From an uncultured Flavobacterium sp. (lineage in GTDB: Bacteria > Bacteroidota > Bacteroidia > Flavobacteriales > Flavobacteriaceae), in contig NZ_OX638201.1 in assembly GCF_951805225.1 (NCBI RefSeq), positions 4,712,001 through 4,776,000 on the forward strand: a DNA stretch of 64,000 bases, written 5' to 3'. Shown here one piece after another: positions 36,229 to 44,543 of the stretch. Position numbers and translations under genes: made by a program. Under the pieces are notes generated by a model. That model had not been told where the DNA came from. It searched no databases and saw only the letters and a list, made by a program, of their open reading frames with translations. Position 1 is the first letter of the stretch. Each line of letters begins with the position of its first letter.

Positions 36229-36970
36229 CTCTCAGATCTTTACCGGTTAATGAAATAAAAACTTCTTCAAGATTTCTCGCTTTTTCGGTCGAAGCAATTA
36301 ATCCTGATGGAGTTCCTTGCGCATAGATTTTGCCTTGATCAAGAATGGCAATTGTGGTGCAAAAATCTTCGGCTTCAGCCAAATGATGTGATGTATAAAT
36401 AATCGTAGTTCCGTTTTGATTTAGATGTTTTAGATATTCTATAATCGCATTTTTCGATTGTACATCAACGCCAACGGTTGGTTCATCCAGAAATAAAACT
36501 TTTGGATTGTGCAGAATTCCCGCAATCAAATTGACTCTGCGTTTCATTCCGCCTGAGAAAGTTTCGATGCGTTTGTCGGCAAATTTTAAAAGTCCCAAAA
36601 GATCTAAAGTTTCGATTACTTTATCTTTCAAATCAGAACCTTTTAATCCGTACATGCTTCCAAAATAATGCAAATTTTCGCGAGCTGTCAAAGTCGGATA
36701 TAAAGCATATTCCTGAGGTACAACTCCAATGATTTTTTTGATTTTGGAAGAATCGCTGGCATAGTTCAAACCATCAATTGTAAAATGTCCTGAAGTTGGT
36801 TTTATCAATCCGCAGAGCATCGAGATTAGCGTGGTTTTTCCGGCACCATTTGGACCTAATAAACCAAAAATCTGACCTTGATTTATATCCAGCGAAACAT
36901 CGTTCAAAGAATACATTTCTGCATTTTTGTACTTTTTCGAAAGGGATTCTATTTTTATTACGGTTTGCAA
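36218..36970 (-). CDS. ABC transporter ATP-binding protein (ABC-2 partner)
   Basis: A 250-residue ATPase with Walker A GPNGAGKTT (about 38-46), Q-loop in GVVPQEYALYP, signature TFSGGMKRRV, Walker B VLFLDEPTVGVD and the H-loop in TSHHLAEAE. It drives the adjacent ABC-2 permease. No ATG precedes the family N-terminus, so TTG at 36970 is the likely start (7 nt after the BtrH-like gene). Confidence 0.9.
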   Translation of the reverse strand: MQTVIKIESLSKKYKNAEMYSLNDVSLDINQGQIFGLLGPNGAGKTTLISMLCGLIKPTSGHFTIDGLNYASDSSKIKKIIGVVPQEYALYPTLTARENLHYFGSMYGLKGSDLKDKVIETLDLLGLLKFADKRIETFSGGMKRRVNLIAGILHNPKVLFLDEPTVGVDVQSKNAIIEYLKHLNQNGTTIIYTSHHLAEAEDFCTTIAILDQGKIYAQGTPSGLIASTEKARNLEEVFISLTGKDLRDDI

Positions 36971-36977
36971 AATATAT

Positions 36978-37976
36978 TTAGCTAATTGCTTTTTTTAGTT
37001 TTTTGAAAAATATTTCTTCACGATTGGCAATGTCCAAAAGTTCATCTGCAATGGCATTGTAAGCGTCTTCTTTGGCACTTCGGTTTTTATAAATGCGAGA
37101 AGCTTCTACAGCAAAATCTCTCCAGGAATCTCCAATTTGTGTCATTTCTTTCGAAAGAACTTTCAATTCTTCGTTGTTTAAAATAACCGAAGCTTCTTGT
37201 AAAAATGCTGCATATATAAAACGAAAACCTCCGCCGCCAGTTCCAATTTCTTCCTGCATACGAACCATTTGTGCGAGATAATGATTTGCTTTTCTAACGC
37301 CGTGTTTTAAAGGCCATTTTCTAATTTGTCGTGATATGAATTTAATTCCGCGAACGCCAACAATTGGCATTGGCGCAAGCATATCGCGACAGGTATTTTT
37401 GATTCCTTTAATGATGGCGTTTTTAAAATCAACATCTTTTGGAATCTGAATTGGATAATACATTTGTCCTCTTGGAGCAAAAGCGCCTTTGGCAAAACGT
37501 ACTTTATCTAACTCTTCGTGTGTCAAAGTGGTAACGGTTTCCATTACCGGATCGCTGATTAAATAATCGGTTTCGGTTTTTCCGTAAACAACTAAATTGT
37601 GTGCGTTGAAGTGAAAACGGTATTCATCAGGAAAATAACTTAAATGATAAACACCAACTTGTAATCCGGTTGGGATATTATTTTTTAGATTTTCGTCTAA
37701 TGCTTTATTGGCATTAATTGTTGAAGAAAATTTTTGTCTTTTTATTTTTAAATTTAAACGATTGGCAACTTTATTAAAAATCTGTCCAGGCAAAGTTCTG
37801 TAACTGATTGCAGGCGCATGATTTACTTTTATAAAAGGCAAATACACGAAGAAAAGTCCGGAACCAATACCAAAAACCATTGGTTCGCTGATATTTAATC
37901 CGTTGTTTTTTAGCAGATTTGAAGCCACTCCATTTTCACAATGAGCAGATTGATGGTGTGTAAAACTAGTTTGCAT
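36978..37976 (-). CDS. BtrH N-terminal-domain protein (putative acyltransferase)
   Basis: A 332-residue protein. The first about 200 residues match the BtrH_N family (HHQSAHCENGVASNLLK with Cys13 and an HCENG motif, then GIGSGLFFVYLPF). In butirosin synthesis BtrH transfers an acyl group from an ACP. The papain-like Cys, His and Asp residues (C13, the H in NAHNLVVYG, and the SDP) appear kept. This makes it a strong candidate for forming the ester between the polyene acid and the dialkylresorcinol, by inference. It shares a TAATG overlap with the next upstream gene. Confidence 0.82.
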   Translation of the reverse strand: MQTSFTHHQSAHCENGVASNLLKNNGLNISEPMVFGIGSGLFFVYLPFIKVNHAPAISYRTLPGQIFNKVANRLNLKIKRQKFSSTINANKALDENLKNNIPTGLQVGVYHLSYFPDEYRFHFNAHNLVVYGKTETDYLISDPVMETVTTLTHEELDKVRFAKGAFAPRGQMYYPIQIPKDVDFKNAIIKGIKNTCRDMLAPMPIVGVRGIKFISRQIRKWPLKHGVRKANHYLAQMVRMQEEIGTGGGGFRFIYAAFLQEASVILNNEELKVLSKEMTQIGDSWRDFAVEASRIYKNRSAKEDAYNAIADELLDIANREEIFFKKLKKAIS

Positions 37977-38380
37977 TAATCGGTTTTAATATTTTTTAAT
38001 TCGGCTATTGAAATCTCAAAGGCGTCGGCATATTTCTGTAAAATTTTGTCACTTAATTTAGCAAAAACAGTTGGTTTAAAATGTCTTTTTACGCGCCATT
38101 TCCACATCTCAACATAACCTGCAAGAATGGTAAGATCCATTTTATTGAGTTCCATATAATAACAAATCGGACTTAATTCACCAATCTGAACTTTCATTTT
38201 TGCTTCTTCTGCACGTTCTTTTATATCGTCAATTGCGTTAGAAAGTGCAATGGCTTTTGGTTCCCAACCGGTACTTAACGCGGTTGTATAATTGCCATTT
38301 TCATCGGTAGCGTAAACAAGTTCCTTCAGGTTCTTTTTGCTTAAATTTCCATCGTGCTGAGGTACATTTTCTTTTTCCAT
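37976..38380 (-). CDS. conserved small protein of flexirubin clusters, function unknown
   Basis: A 134-residue soluble protein without signal or membrane segments. Helical (ALSNAIDDIKERAEEAKMKVQIGELSPICYYMELNKMDLTILAGYVEMWKWRVKRHFK) and conserved next to BtrH_N genes in the flexirubin loci I know. The start ATG is preceded by a weak purine-rich stretch. It may be a partner of the BtrH-like protein; this is an inference from the 1-nt TAATG coupling. Confidence 0.68.
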   Translation of the reverse strand: MEKENVPQHDGNLSKKNLKELVYATDENGNYTTALSTGWEPKAIALSNAIDDIKERAEEAKMKVQIGELSPICYYMELNKMDLTILAGYVEMWKWRVKRHFKPTVFAKLSDKILQKYADAFEISIAELKNIKTD

Positions 38381-38396
38381 GACGGTTTTTTTTAAT

Positions 38397-38648
38397 CTAT
38401 ATCATTAATCGTATAAAAACTAGAATGGGTAATATTTCGATTATAATTAATAAAGTGAGATTTATGAGGGCTAAATTTTTATTTTTTTTGACAAAAAAAT
38501 AAATCATTTCTAACAACAGAAATAGACAGTAAGCTTGACTTAAAAAGAAAGCTAATTCATCGGAGTTTATTATAAAAACAGCAATAAGTAGCAATATTAA
38601 AATTCCTATTCGAATTAGTAAATGATTAAGCGGTTTTTTTGTATCCAT
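38397..38648 (-). CDS. small two- to three-helix membrane protein
   Basis: An 83-residue protein, mostly hydrophobic, with helices at about 10-29, 32-52 and 58-80. No family recognised. It lies 4 nt after the hotdog gene 38653-39117 and belongs to the same operon. Its size and placement suggest a minor partner of the export or acyl-transfer proteins. Confidence 0.6.
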   Translation of the reverse strand: MDTKKPLNHLLIRIGILILLLIAVFIINSDELAFFLSQAYCLFLLLEMIYFFVKKNKNLALINLTLLIIIEILPILVFIRLMI

Positions 38649-38652
38649 TTAA

Positions 38653-39117
38653 TTATTCTTCAACTGAAATTGTCTTTTGAATAAACAAATTAATTTCGCA
38701 TTCTAAAAGTATTTTGTCTTCCAATAAACTTTCGCAACTCATTGTACATAAAGTATAATCGTCGCCTATAAATTTCGAAACCAGATTTGCTTTGGTAATA
38801 ATTGTATCACCAGCTTTTGGCAGCGAATGTATTTTCAGATTTTTTAATGCGCTGATAAAACCAATCACATTTACGTTTTCATTTTCTGTTCCGTCTTCTT
38901 CAAAAAAATACTTTTTGCCTACAATTGCAGAACAAGTTTGTGCTGTATTTTCGATTAAACCGGCTTCGACAAAAATGTTATTATCGACAAAAATATTGTC
39001 TTCTTTTATCAGAAATGTCGTTTCTACAAAATTTGAATTTATGTCCAAAATTAGATCAACCATAAGCATAGGCGCTCGGTGCGGAAGATAATTTTGTATG
39101 TCAACTCCAATTTTCAT
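38653..39117 (-). CDS. hotdog protein, ApeI/ApeP-type dehydratase subunit A
   Basis: A 154-residue hotdog protein with YLPHRAPMLMVDLI (about 10-23) as in COG4706 predicted hydroxyacyl-ACP dehydratases. The usual GHFPG catalytic His is missing: the equivalent stretch reads FVDNNIFVEAGLIENTAQT, in which only the helix Glu/Gln remains. The His in PHRAPM is retained. A paralogue (39125-39556) lies 7 nt upstream; two such proteins probably form one heteromeric dehydratase, as known for ApeI/ApeP. Confidence 0.75.
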   Translation of the reverse strand: MKIGVDIQNYLPHRAPMLMVDLILDINSNFVETTFLIKEDNIFVDNNIFVEAGLIENTAQTCSAIVGKKYFFEEDGTENENVNVIGFISALKNLKIHSLPKAGDTIITKANLVSKFIGDDYTLCTMSCESLLEDKILLECEINLFIQKTISVEE

Positions 39118-39124
39118 ACGTATA

Positions 39125-39556
39125 TTATTTTGCCAAAACGGTTTTCATTTGTCCGCGGGCAATTTCTTCATTATTCAAAGTAGTCACAATATCAACCAAA
39201 GTTATTCCTGCAAATTCCTGCAGAATAGTTACAGCTGATTGAATTGTATCGTCGACTTTAGGAAACTTTTTTATTTCAATATCTTTTATCGAACCAATAT
39301 AACCTGTTGGTGCTGTTTCGTTTTTCAAAAAATATTCATATCCTGTATGCAACGCCACAGATTGTGCCATATGCTCGATTATTCCTGCTTCTAAAAAAGA
39401 GTTATTATCAACAAAGATATTGTCGCTCTGAATTTTTAAACCGGAAACCAATGATGTTTCGGTATAAGAATACATTTTATCTACCATAACAAAAGGAAAC
39501 TTTTGAGGTAATAAATTTTCGACTGCTTCTTTATTTAAAAGAGATATTGTTTCCAT
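39125..39556 (-). CDS. hotdog protein, ApeI/ApeP-type dehydratase subunit B
   Basis: A 143-residue hotdog protein; the start ATG at 39556 shares one nt with the darB stop (TAATG), while the open frame extends two codons to a TTG. The N-terminal motif is PQKFPFVMVD, so the His of its neighbour's PHRAPMLMVD is replaced by Gln, and the GHFPG His is also absent (DNNSFLEAGIIEHMAQS, with Glu kept). On its own it should be inactive. It is co-transcribed with subunit A, and is most likely its partner. Confidence 0.75.
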   Translation of the reverse strand: METISLLNKEAVENLLPQKFPFVMVDKMYSYTETSLVSGLKIQSDNIFVDNNSFLEAGIIEHMAQSVALHTGYEYFLKNETAPTGYIGSIKDIEIKKFPKVDDTIQSAVTILQEFAGITLVDIVTTLNNEEIARGQMKTVLAK

Positions 39557-40689
39557 TAGCAAACAGTTAAATAAGCGTAGGCAAAAGAGAATCTTCCGCT
39601 TTCCGGAACTGATAATAAAATGCGATCTCCTTTTTTTAGTTTACCGGAATACATTAATTCTTCAAGTGCAATATAAATAGAAGCCGAACCAACATTACCA
39701 ACTCTCAAAAGGTTCATAAACCATTTTTCGTCCGTAAGTACAATTCCTTTTTCGTTTAATCCGTTTTTTAATCCTTCTACAAAAAAGTTAGAAGAAACAT
39801 GTGGTAAAAAATAATCAACCTGATCTGCCGTAATATTGTGCTTTGCCATTGCATCGCTCATACTTTCGACACCTTTAGGCAGGATAAATTCGTCTAATAT
39901 TTTTACATCTTGTTTTACCGCAAATACAGATTCGGTTAACCATTGCTCTGGATTGTAATCGCTCCAGGCTTGGATTTCGCCATTTTCTAATTTATCTCCA
40001 CCGGCATACATGCAAGTTTCCAATTCGAATGCATAAGAATACGCTTCCATCCATTCGATTTTTAATGAAATTTCTCCGCTTGGTTTATTTTCTAATAAAA
40101 ATGCTCCGGCTCCATCAGATAACATCCAACGTAAAAAATCTTTTTTGAAGGCAATTATAGGTTGTTCTTCAAGGTTTTTTAAATTGATAATTTCGTGATT
40201 GTATTTTGGAGAAGAAAGCCATGTTGAAACTTTTTCTGATCCCGTGCAAATGGCATTTTTTGAATTTCCTGATTTTATCGAAAGAAAACCATATTTCAGC
40301 GCATTCATTCCGGAACAGCAAATACCCATCGAAGAATTTAATTCGACCGATCTGTTTTTTAATAAACCGTGAACCATTGCAGCATGCGACGGCGCCAAAA
40401 CATCAGGCGATGAAGTTCCGCAAGAAAGGACTTCCAGATCCTGATCTGTAAAATTTTCATCAAATAGTTGTGCAACGGCATTTCGTGTTAACTCAGCGTT
40501 ACTATGTGTACTTTTTCCGTTTTTATCAACGGCGTAATATCGGGTTGTAATTTTATTATTACGCAAAATAATACGTCTTGCCTTTGAGGCAGTGTCATTT
40601 ATCAGGCCTAAATAATCTTCCATTTCGTCATTTGAAACAGCTTCATTCGGCAAATATTTTGCGGCTTTGGTAATATATACGTCAAACAT
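39556..40689 (-). CDS. darB: DarB-like beta-ketoacyl-ACP synthase III
   Basis: A 377-residue KAS III/thiolase-fold enzyme. Cys125 in GICCSGMNA is the nucleophile; the H in LPHVSSNFF and N in VGSASIYIAL give the Cys-His-Asn triad. In dialkylresorcinol synthesis DarB condenses two acyl units to a cyclohexanedione intermediate that DarA aromatises. The adjacent darA gene (16 nt away) supports the name. The first 50 residues contain a longer N-terminal extension typical of DarB-type KAS III. Confidence 0.83.
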   Translation of the reverse strand: MFDVYITKAAKYLPNEAVSNDEMEDYLGLINDTASKARRIILRNNKITTRYYAVDKNGKSTHSNAELTRNAVAQLFDENFTDQDLEVLSCGTSSPDVLAPSHAAMVHGLLKNRSVELNSSMGICCSGMNALKYGFLSIKSGNSKNAICTGSEKVSTWLSSPKYNHEIINLKNLEEQPIIAFKKDFLRWMLSDGAGAFLLENKPSGEISLKIEWMEAYSYAFELETCMYAGGDKLENGEIQAWSDYNPEQWLTESVFAVKQDVKILDEFILPKGVESMSDAMAKHNITADQVDYFLPHVSSNFFVEGLKNGLNEKGIVLTDEKWFMNLLRVGNVGSASIYIALEELMYSGKLKKGDRILLSVPESGRFSFAYAYLTVC

Positions 40690-40705
40690 AATTAAATTTC
40701 GTATT

Positions 40706-41608
40706 CTAAACTCCTTGATAATATTGAGTTTCTTTTTTTATGGTTTTGAACTTGAATGGATAGGTAATAAGATGCAATATATAGACTATTGGCGAGATTA
40801 GCCATATTGCAAGGAATAAATAAACATAAAATATTTTAAGAAGCGTTTTCCTGTTTTTTTGATTCTTATGAATCAGATTTGACCACTTATTAAAAATTTT
40901 ATTGGCCGTTTTATCTACAGTTACTAAATACGGACTGATTTTTACGGCGCCTATTTCGACTAATTTTGGCTGTAAATCGTCAAGTTTGTTTTGTTTAAAT
41001 TCCGAAAGCATGATTTCTCCAAATTTATCAGACTCCTGAATGTCTTTATCAGAAACTCCGGGAAGCGGAAAAAAGCCAAGATATCTTTTCTTTACGCCAG
41101 AAAACATCCAATTTACAATTGTGATTACGCTGATTAAATTTCCAACGCGATCTACTAATGCAACATTTCCAACTAATTTTGCATTTGCATCACGTAATAA
41201 AACTTTAATTTTTTCCTGAGCCATAACCCACATATTACGAGAACCATTAATAGTTATAACGGGAGTATTGTTTAATATTGTCTTGGCTTCGGCACTTTTT
41301 AAAAAGGAATTAATAGGAATTGAAGGCGATAAAAACCAAACTTGATAATGAAAAAGAACTAAATCAAATTTTGTGTTTAAAATTTCTTCAGAAACCGGTT
41401 TAAGTTTTGTTGGAATCTGCAAAAAAGATTCCGGAAAGGCATCAAAAAAAGAAGTTTTATTCCAAGGAAATGGGAATGGCTTTTCTAATTGTATTTCGTG
41501 AAAAGTTACTTTTATTTCTTCTGAATTTAAGAATGGCTTTGCAATGTTTTTCGCAATCGATTCTAGTTGTCCGGATTGGGAATAAAAAATAACGAGAACA
41601 TTTTTCAT
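40706..41608 (-). CDS. darA: DarA, dialkylresorcinol-forming aromatase
   Basis: A 300-residue protein from the ATG at 41608; a TTG eight codons upstream is an unlikely start. The N-terminus MKNVLVIFYSQSGQLESIAK has the flavodoxin-like phosphate-binding loop (S-Q-S-G-Q-L). The C-terminus has a pair of hydrophobic segments near 255-285. DarA oxidises the DarB product to a 2,5-dialkylresorcinol, the second half of flexirubin. It is at the upstream end of the darA-darB pair and is followed (upstream in sequence) by a 380-bp repeat-filled gap. Confidence 0.82.
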   Translation of the reverse strand: MKNVLVIFYSQSGQLESIAKNIAKPFLNSEEIKVTFHEIQLEKPFPFPWNKTSFFDAFPESFLQIPTKLKPVSEEILNTKFDLVLFHYQVWFLSPSIPINSFLKSAEAKTILNNTPVITINGSRNMWVMAQEKIKVLLRDANAKLVGNVALVDRVGNLISVITIVNWMFSGVKKRYLGFFPLPGVSDKDIQESDKFGEIMLSEFKQNKLDDLQPKLVEIGAVKISPYLVTVDKTANKIFNKWSNLIHKNQKNRKTLLKIFYVYLFLAIWLISPIVYILHLITYPFKFKTIKKETQYYQGV

Positions 41609-41702
41609 TTTGTTTGTAGGCTTTGGTTGCAAACAAAAATAAGTAAATTTATTTAAACGAATTTTCTTGTTTAATGTTTAACGTTTTTGCCCTCGGGTTG
41701 AA

Positions 41703-41945
41703 CGGATTAAACGGGTTTTCGCTGTTTTTTTGGTTCTCGCAGAGACGCAAAGTATTTATGTTGGATTCTTAAATTGGCTCGCTGATTTAACGGATTAAAC
41801 GGGTTTACGCTGGTTTTTTTTGGTTCTCGCAAAGACGCAGAGGCGCAAAGTATTTATGTTGGATTCTTAAATTGACGCGTTGGTTTAAAGGATTAAACGG
41901 GTTTTCGTATGTTTTTTTAATTCTATCGCAAAGTCGCAAATAAAT
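41703..41945. repeat. three tandem copies of a GGATTAAACGGG-based repeat
   Basis: Copies start with GGATTAAACGGG at about 41704, 41792 and 41890. The first two (88 and 99 bp) share CTCGCA.AGACGCA, GCAAAGTATTTATGTTGGATTCTTAAATTG; the third is a shortened copy (ATCGCAAAGTCGCAAA). It fills the 358-bp gap between darA and the LpxL-like gene. Related words (GGTTAAACGGGTTTTCGC) recur at about 62168. It holds no gene. Confidence 0.78.
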
Positions 41946-41990
41946 AAAAAAAGATCAGTGTAAATCTGTTTAATCCGTTAAACCCGTGGG

Positions 41991-42872
41991 CTATTTTTTC
42001 AAATCATTCCAGAAATCGAAATAATTGAACCATTGCAATGGATATTTCTGTACGATGCTTTCAACGCTTTTTACGTATTCTTTCAATAGTGCTTTTTCGT
42101 CACGATGTTTTACGGTTGCTTCTCTTGCGTATAAATGATAATGTAAGTTGGGTTCTTTCATTACATAAACAAAAACAACGGGAACTTTTAGGCGTGAAGC
42201 AATCAAAAATGGACCAGCCGGAAAGTTAGCATCTTTACCCAGAATTTCTTCAGAAAGAGATTTGGTGCCTTCAAAATAACGATCGCCGGTAAAACAAACT
42301 AATTCGTTATTGGCCAAAGCTGCATTGATCTCAAAAATATGAGATAAATCGTCTCTGATAATTATAAATTTTACGGTTGGTTTTTGGGTAACACTTTCCA
42401 GATAATTTTTTATCGCAGAATGTTCTAAATCTGTTGTAACTAAATTGATTTGAAAGTTAAGATCGATATCACCGAGAAAATGTTCAGCAATTTCAAAATT
42501 TCCAATATGAGCGCTAATTAAGACACCGCCTTTTTTTTCGGCAAGAAGTTTTTTCAGAGTCTCGATTCCGTCAAATTCATAAGTGAACTTATTTCGCATT
42601 CCTGCAGAAATGGAAACTTTATCAATAATAGTCTGTCCAAAAGTGTAATAACTTTTGAAAACCATTTTTCTTGATTTGAAATTGGAATAGTTCAGTCTTT
42701 CTTTAAAATAATAAAAAATAGCCTGATTGCTTTTCTTCAGAAACAAAAAGTAGTAAGAAGCAACAAAATAAAGTAAGACATAAGCAGCCTTTACACCCGC
42801 TTTTTGTATTAAAAAAACGAATATTCTATAGCCTAAAACTGTCCCTTTTGATTTGCCATCCCATTGACTCAT
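41991..42872 (-). CDS. LpxL/HtrB-like lysophospholipid acyltransferase
   Basis: A 293-residue enzyme with one N-terminal membrane helix (about 17-45). The acyltransferase motif ISAHIGNFEIAE carries the HX4E box (H..E), and the later VTTDLEHSAIKNY and CFTGDRYFEGT blocks match the LpxL/LpxM family. It transfers an acyl chain to a lipid acceptor at the inner membrane. Similar acyltransferases are core members of aryl-polyene clusters. Its stop codon overlaps the second ACP gene by 1 nt. Confidence 0.85.
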   Translation of the reverse strand: MSQWDGKSKGTVLGYRIFVFLIQKAGVKAAYVLLYFVASYYFLFLKKSNQAIFYYFKERLNYSNFKSRKMVFKSYYTFGQTIIDKVSISAGMRNKFTYEFDGIETLKKLLAEKKGGVLISAHIGNFEIAEHFLGDIDLNFQINLVTTDLEHSAIKNYLESVTQKPTVKFIIIRDDLSHIFEINAALANNELVCFTGDRYFEGTKSLSEEILGKDANFPAGPFLIASRLKVPVVFVYVMKEPNLHYHLYAREATVKHRDEKALLKEYVKSVESIVQKYPLQWFNYFDFWNDLKK

Positions 42873-43126
42873 TAAACAGCTTTAGCTTTTAGTTTGGTAT
42901 CTATAAGGTCATAGAAATTTTGAAAAGTAGCAATTCCAACGAAATCAGCTTCAACCAGTTTTACACCAAAGTTAGATTCAATAGAAACTACTAAATCTAC
43001 ATAATCTAAACTATCTAACCCAAGTGTATCTTTTAGATTAGCATCTGGTTCAATATCATCATTATCTACTTCAAATTCATCAACCAAAAAACCATTAATT
43101 CTTGCTATAATCTCTTCTTTATTCAT
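42872..43126 (-). CDS. acyl carrier protein (flexirubin ACP 2)
   Basis: An 84-residue ACP with Ser39 in LGLDSLDYVDLV as the 4'-phosphopantetheine site. Its pattern (FEVDNDDIEPDANL) differs from ACP 1 (31532-31789), so the two carriers may serve different ketosynthases. It overlaps the ketosynthase gene by 8 nt, which supports dedicated pairing with that enzyme. Confidence 0.92.
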   Translation of the reverse strand: MNKEEIIARINGFLVDEFEVDNDDIEPDANLKDTLGLDSLDYVDLVVSIESNFGVKLVEADFVGIATFQNFYDLIDTKLKAKAV

Positions 43127-44354
43127 CGTTCAATTTAAACTTTTTAACCACCAACGCAGAGTTGGTTCCTCCGAATCCGAAGGAATTGGACAAAAATATG
43201 TCAAATTTTTTGTTTAAAGTAGTTTTGACCAAATTTAATTTAGAAGCATCTTCATCAGGATTTTCCAAATTGATGTTCGGAGCAATGAAATCGTTCTGCA
43301 TCATTAAGATAGAGTAGATTACTTCGCTGGCTCCAGCCATCCAACATTCGTGGCCTGTCATTGATTTTGTAGAACTTACGTAAGGATTTTTCTCACCAAA
43401 TACTTCAAAAATAGCTTTTGCTTCGTTTCCGTCTCCAACCGGAGTTGAAGTTGCGTGTGCATTTATATAGTCAATGTCGGTTGCTTTTAATTGTGCGTCG
43501 TCAAGCGCTCGTTGCATGGCTATAGACGGACCTTCAACATTGGGTGTTGAGATATGTCCACCATTTGAGGAGAAACCATAACCTACAACTTCTGCAATAA
43601 TATTGGCGCCTCGTGCAATTGCCGATTCATAGCTTTCAAGTATTAACGTTGCACCGCCACCACTCGGAATTAATCCGTCGCGATCAGAATCAAATGGGCG
43701 TGAAGCTTTTTCAGGTTCGTTTTCTCTATTCGAAAAAACGCCTAATCCGTCAAAACTGCTCATTGCGTACTTGTTGATTTCCTGAGCTCCACCGGTAATT
43801 ACGATATCCTGAAATCCGCTTTTTATTAAAAAATAAGCTAATCCAATAGAATGTGAACCACTTGCACAAGCGGCACTTATAGTAAGATTGATTCCGCGAA
43901 GTTTAAAAATCGTTGATAAATTCATTGTTACCGTTGAATTCATGGATTTAAAAATCGCTCCGGAACCTATTAAAGCGGTATCTTTTTTCTCGCGAACAAT
44001 ATCTGTGGCGTCAATAATAGCTTTTGAGACACTATCATTTCCGTACATGATTCCCACTTCGCGATTGTCGAAAAAGGCATCGTCGATATTGGCGTTTTTT
44101 AATGCTTCAATTGTTGCCATATAAGCATATTCGGTTTCTTCACCAATGCTCATACGTTGTCTGCGGGTCAATAAGTTTTTTAAATCTGCTTTCGGAACCA
44201 TTCCCGTTAAGGCAGATTGAAAACCAAATTCTTTTCTTTCGGCGTCAAACTTAATACCGGATTTTCCGTTGTACAAAGATTCTTTTACTTCATCTAAAGA
44301 AGTTCCGATACAAGAATAAATCCCCATTCCAGTAATTACAACTCTCTTATTCAT
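43119..44354 (-). CDS. beta-ketoacyl-ACP synthase (FabB/FabF-like)
   Basis: A 411-residue full-length condensing enzyme with Cys163 in AACASGSHSI, His300 in NAHATSTPVGD and His335 in MTGHECWMAG. By length and sequence it is closest to FabB/FabF-type ketosynthases of aryl-polyene loci. It overlaps the dedicated ACP 2 gene. Upstream is a 189-bp gap with a long inverted repeat, then fabG; ketosynthase and reductase are probably one functional unit. Confidence 0.9.
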   Translation of the reverse strand: MNKRVVITGMGIYSCIGTSLDEVKESLYNGKSGIKFDAERKEFGFQSALTGMVPKADLKNLLTRRQRMSIGEETEYAYMATIEALKNANIDDAFFDNREVGIMYGNDSVSKAIIDATDIVREKKDTALIGSGAIFKSMNSTVTMNLSTIFKLRGINLTISAACASGSHSIGLAYFLIKSGFQDIVITGGAQEINKYAMSSFDGLGVFSNRENEPEKASRPFDSDRDGLIPSGGGATLILESYESAIARGANIIAEVVGYGFSSNGGHISTPNVEGPSIAMQRALDDAQLKATDIDYINAHATSTPVGDGNEAKAIFEVFGEKNPYVSSTKSMTGHECWMAGASEVIYSILMMQNDFIAPNINLENPDEDASKLNLVKTTLNKKFDIFLSNSFGFGGTNSALVVKKFKLNDE

Positions 44355-44396
44355 CGTCTTTCAAAGTATTTTTATATCCGTTTCGTGTAATTTTTT

Positions 44397-44531
44397 AACA
44401 CATAGAAACATAGCTTTTGTAAACTCAAAATAGGCATTTCACTTATTTGAAATACACATAGCGATCTATGTGAAAGAAATGTATTTCTTTTTTAAATCCT
44501 TTTCACATAAAAATCTATGTTTCTATGTGTT
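44397..44531. repeat. 17-bp inverted repeat with internal palindrome upstream of the FabB-like gene
   Basis: AACACATAGAAACATAG (44397-44413) is the exact complement of CTATGTTTCTATGTGTT (44515-44531), with a 101-nt loop. Inside lies CACATAGCGATCTATGTG (44455-44472), itself a palindrome. The element fills most of the 189-bp gap between fabG and the ketosynthase gene. It may form a cruciform or an RNA structure that tunes downstream expression, or it may be a dispersed repeat. Confidence 0.75.
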
Positions 44532-44543
44532 TAAAATATTTTT

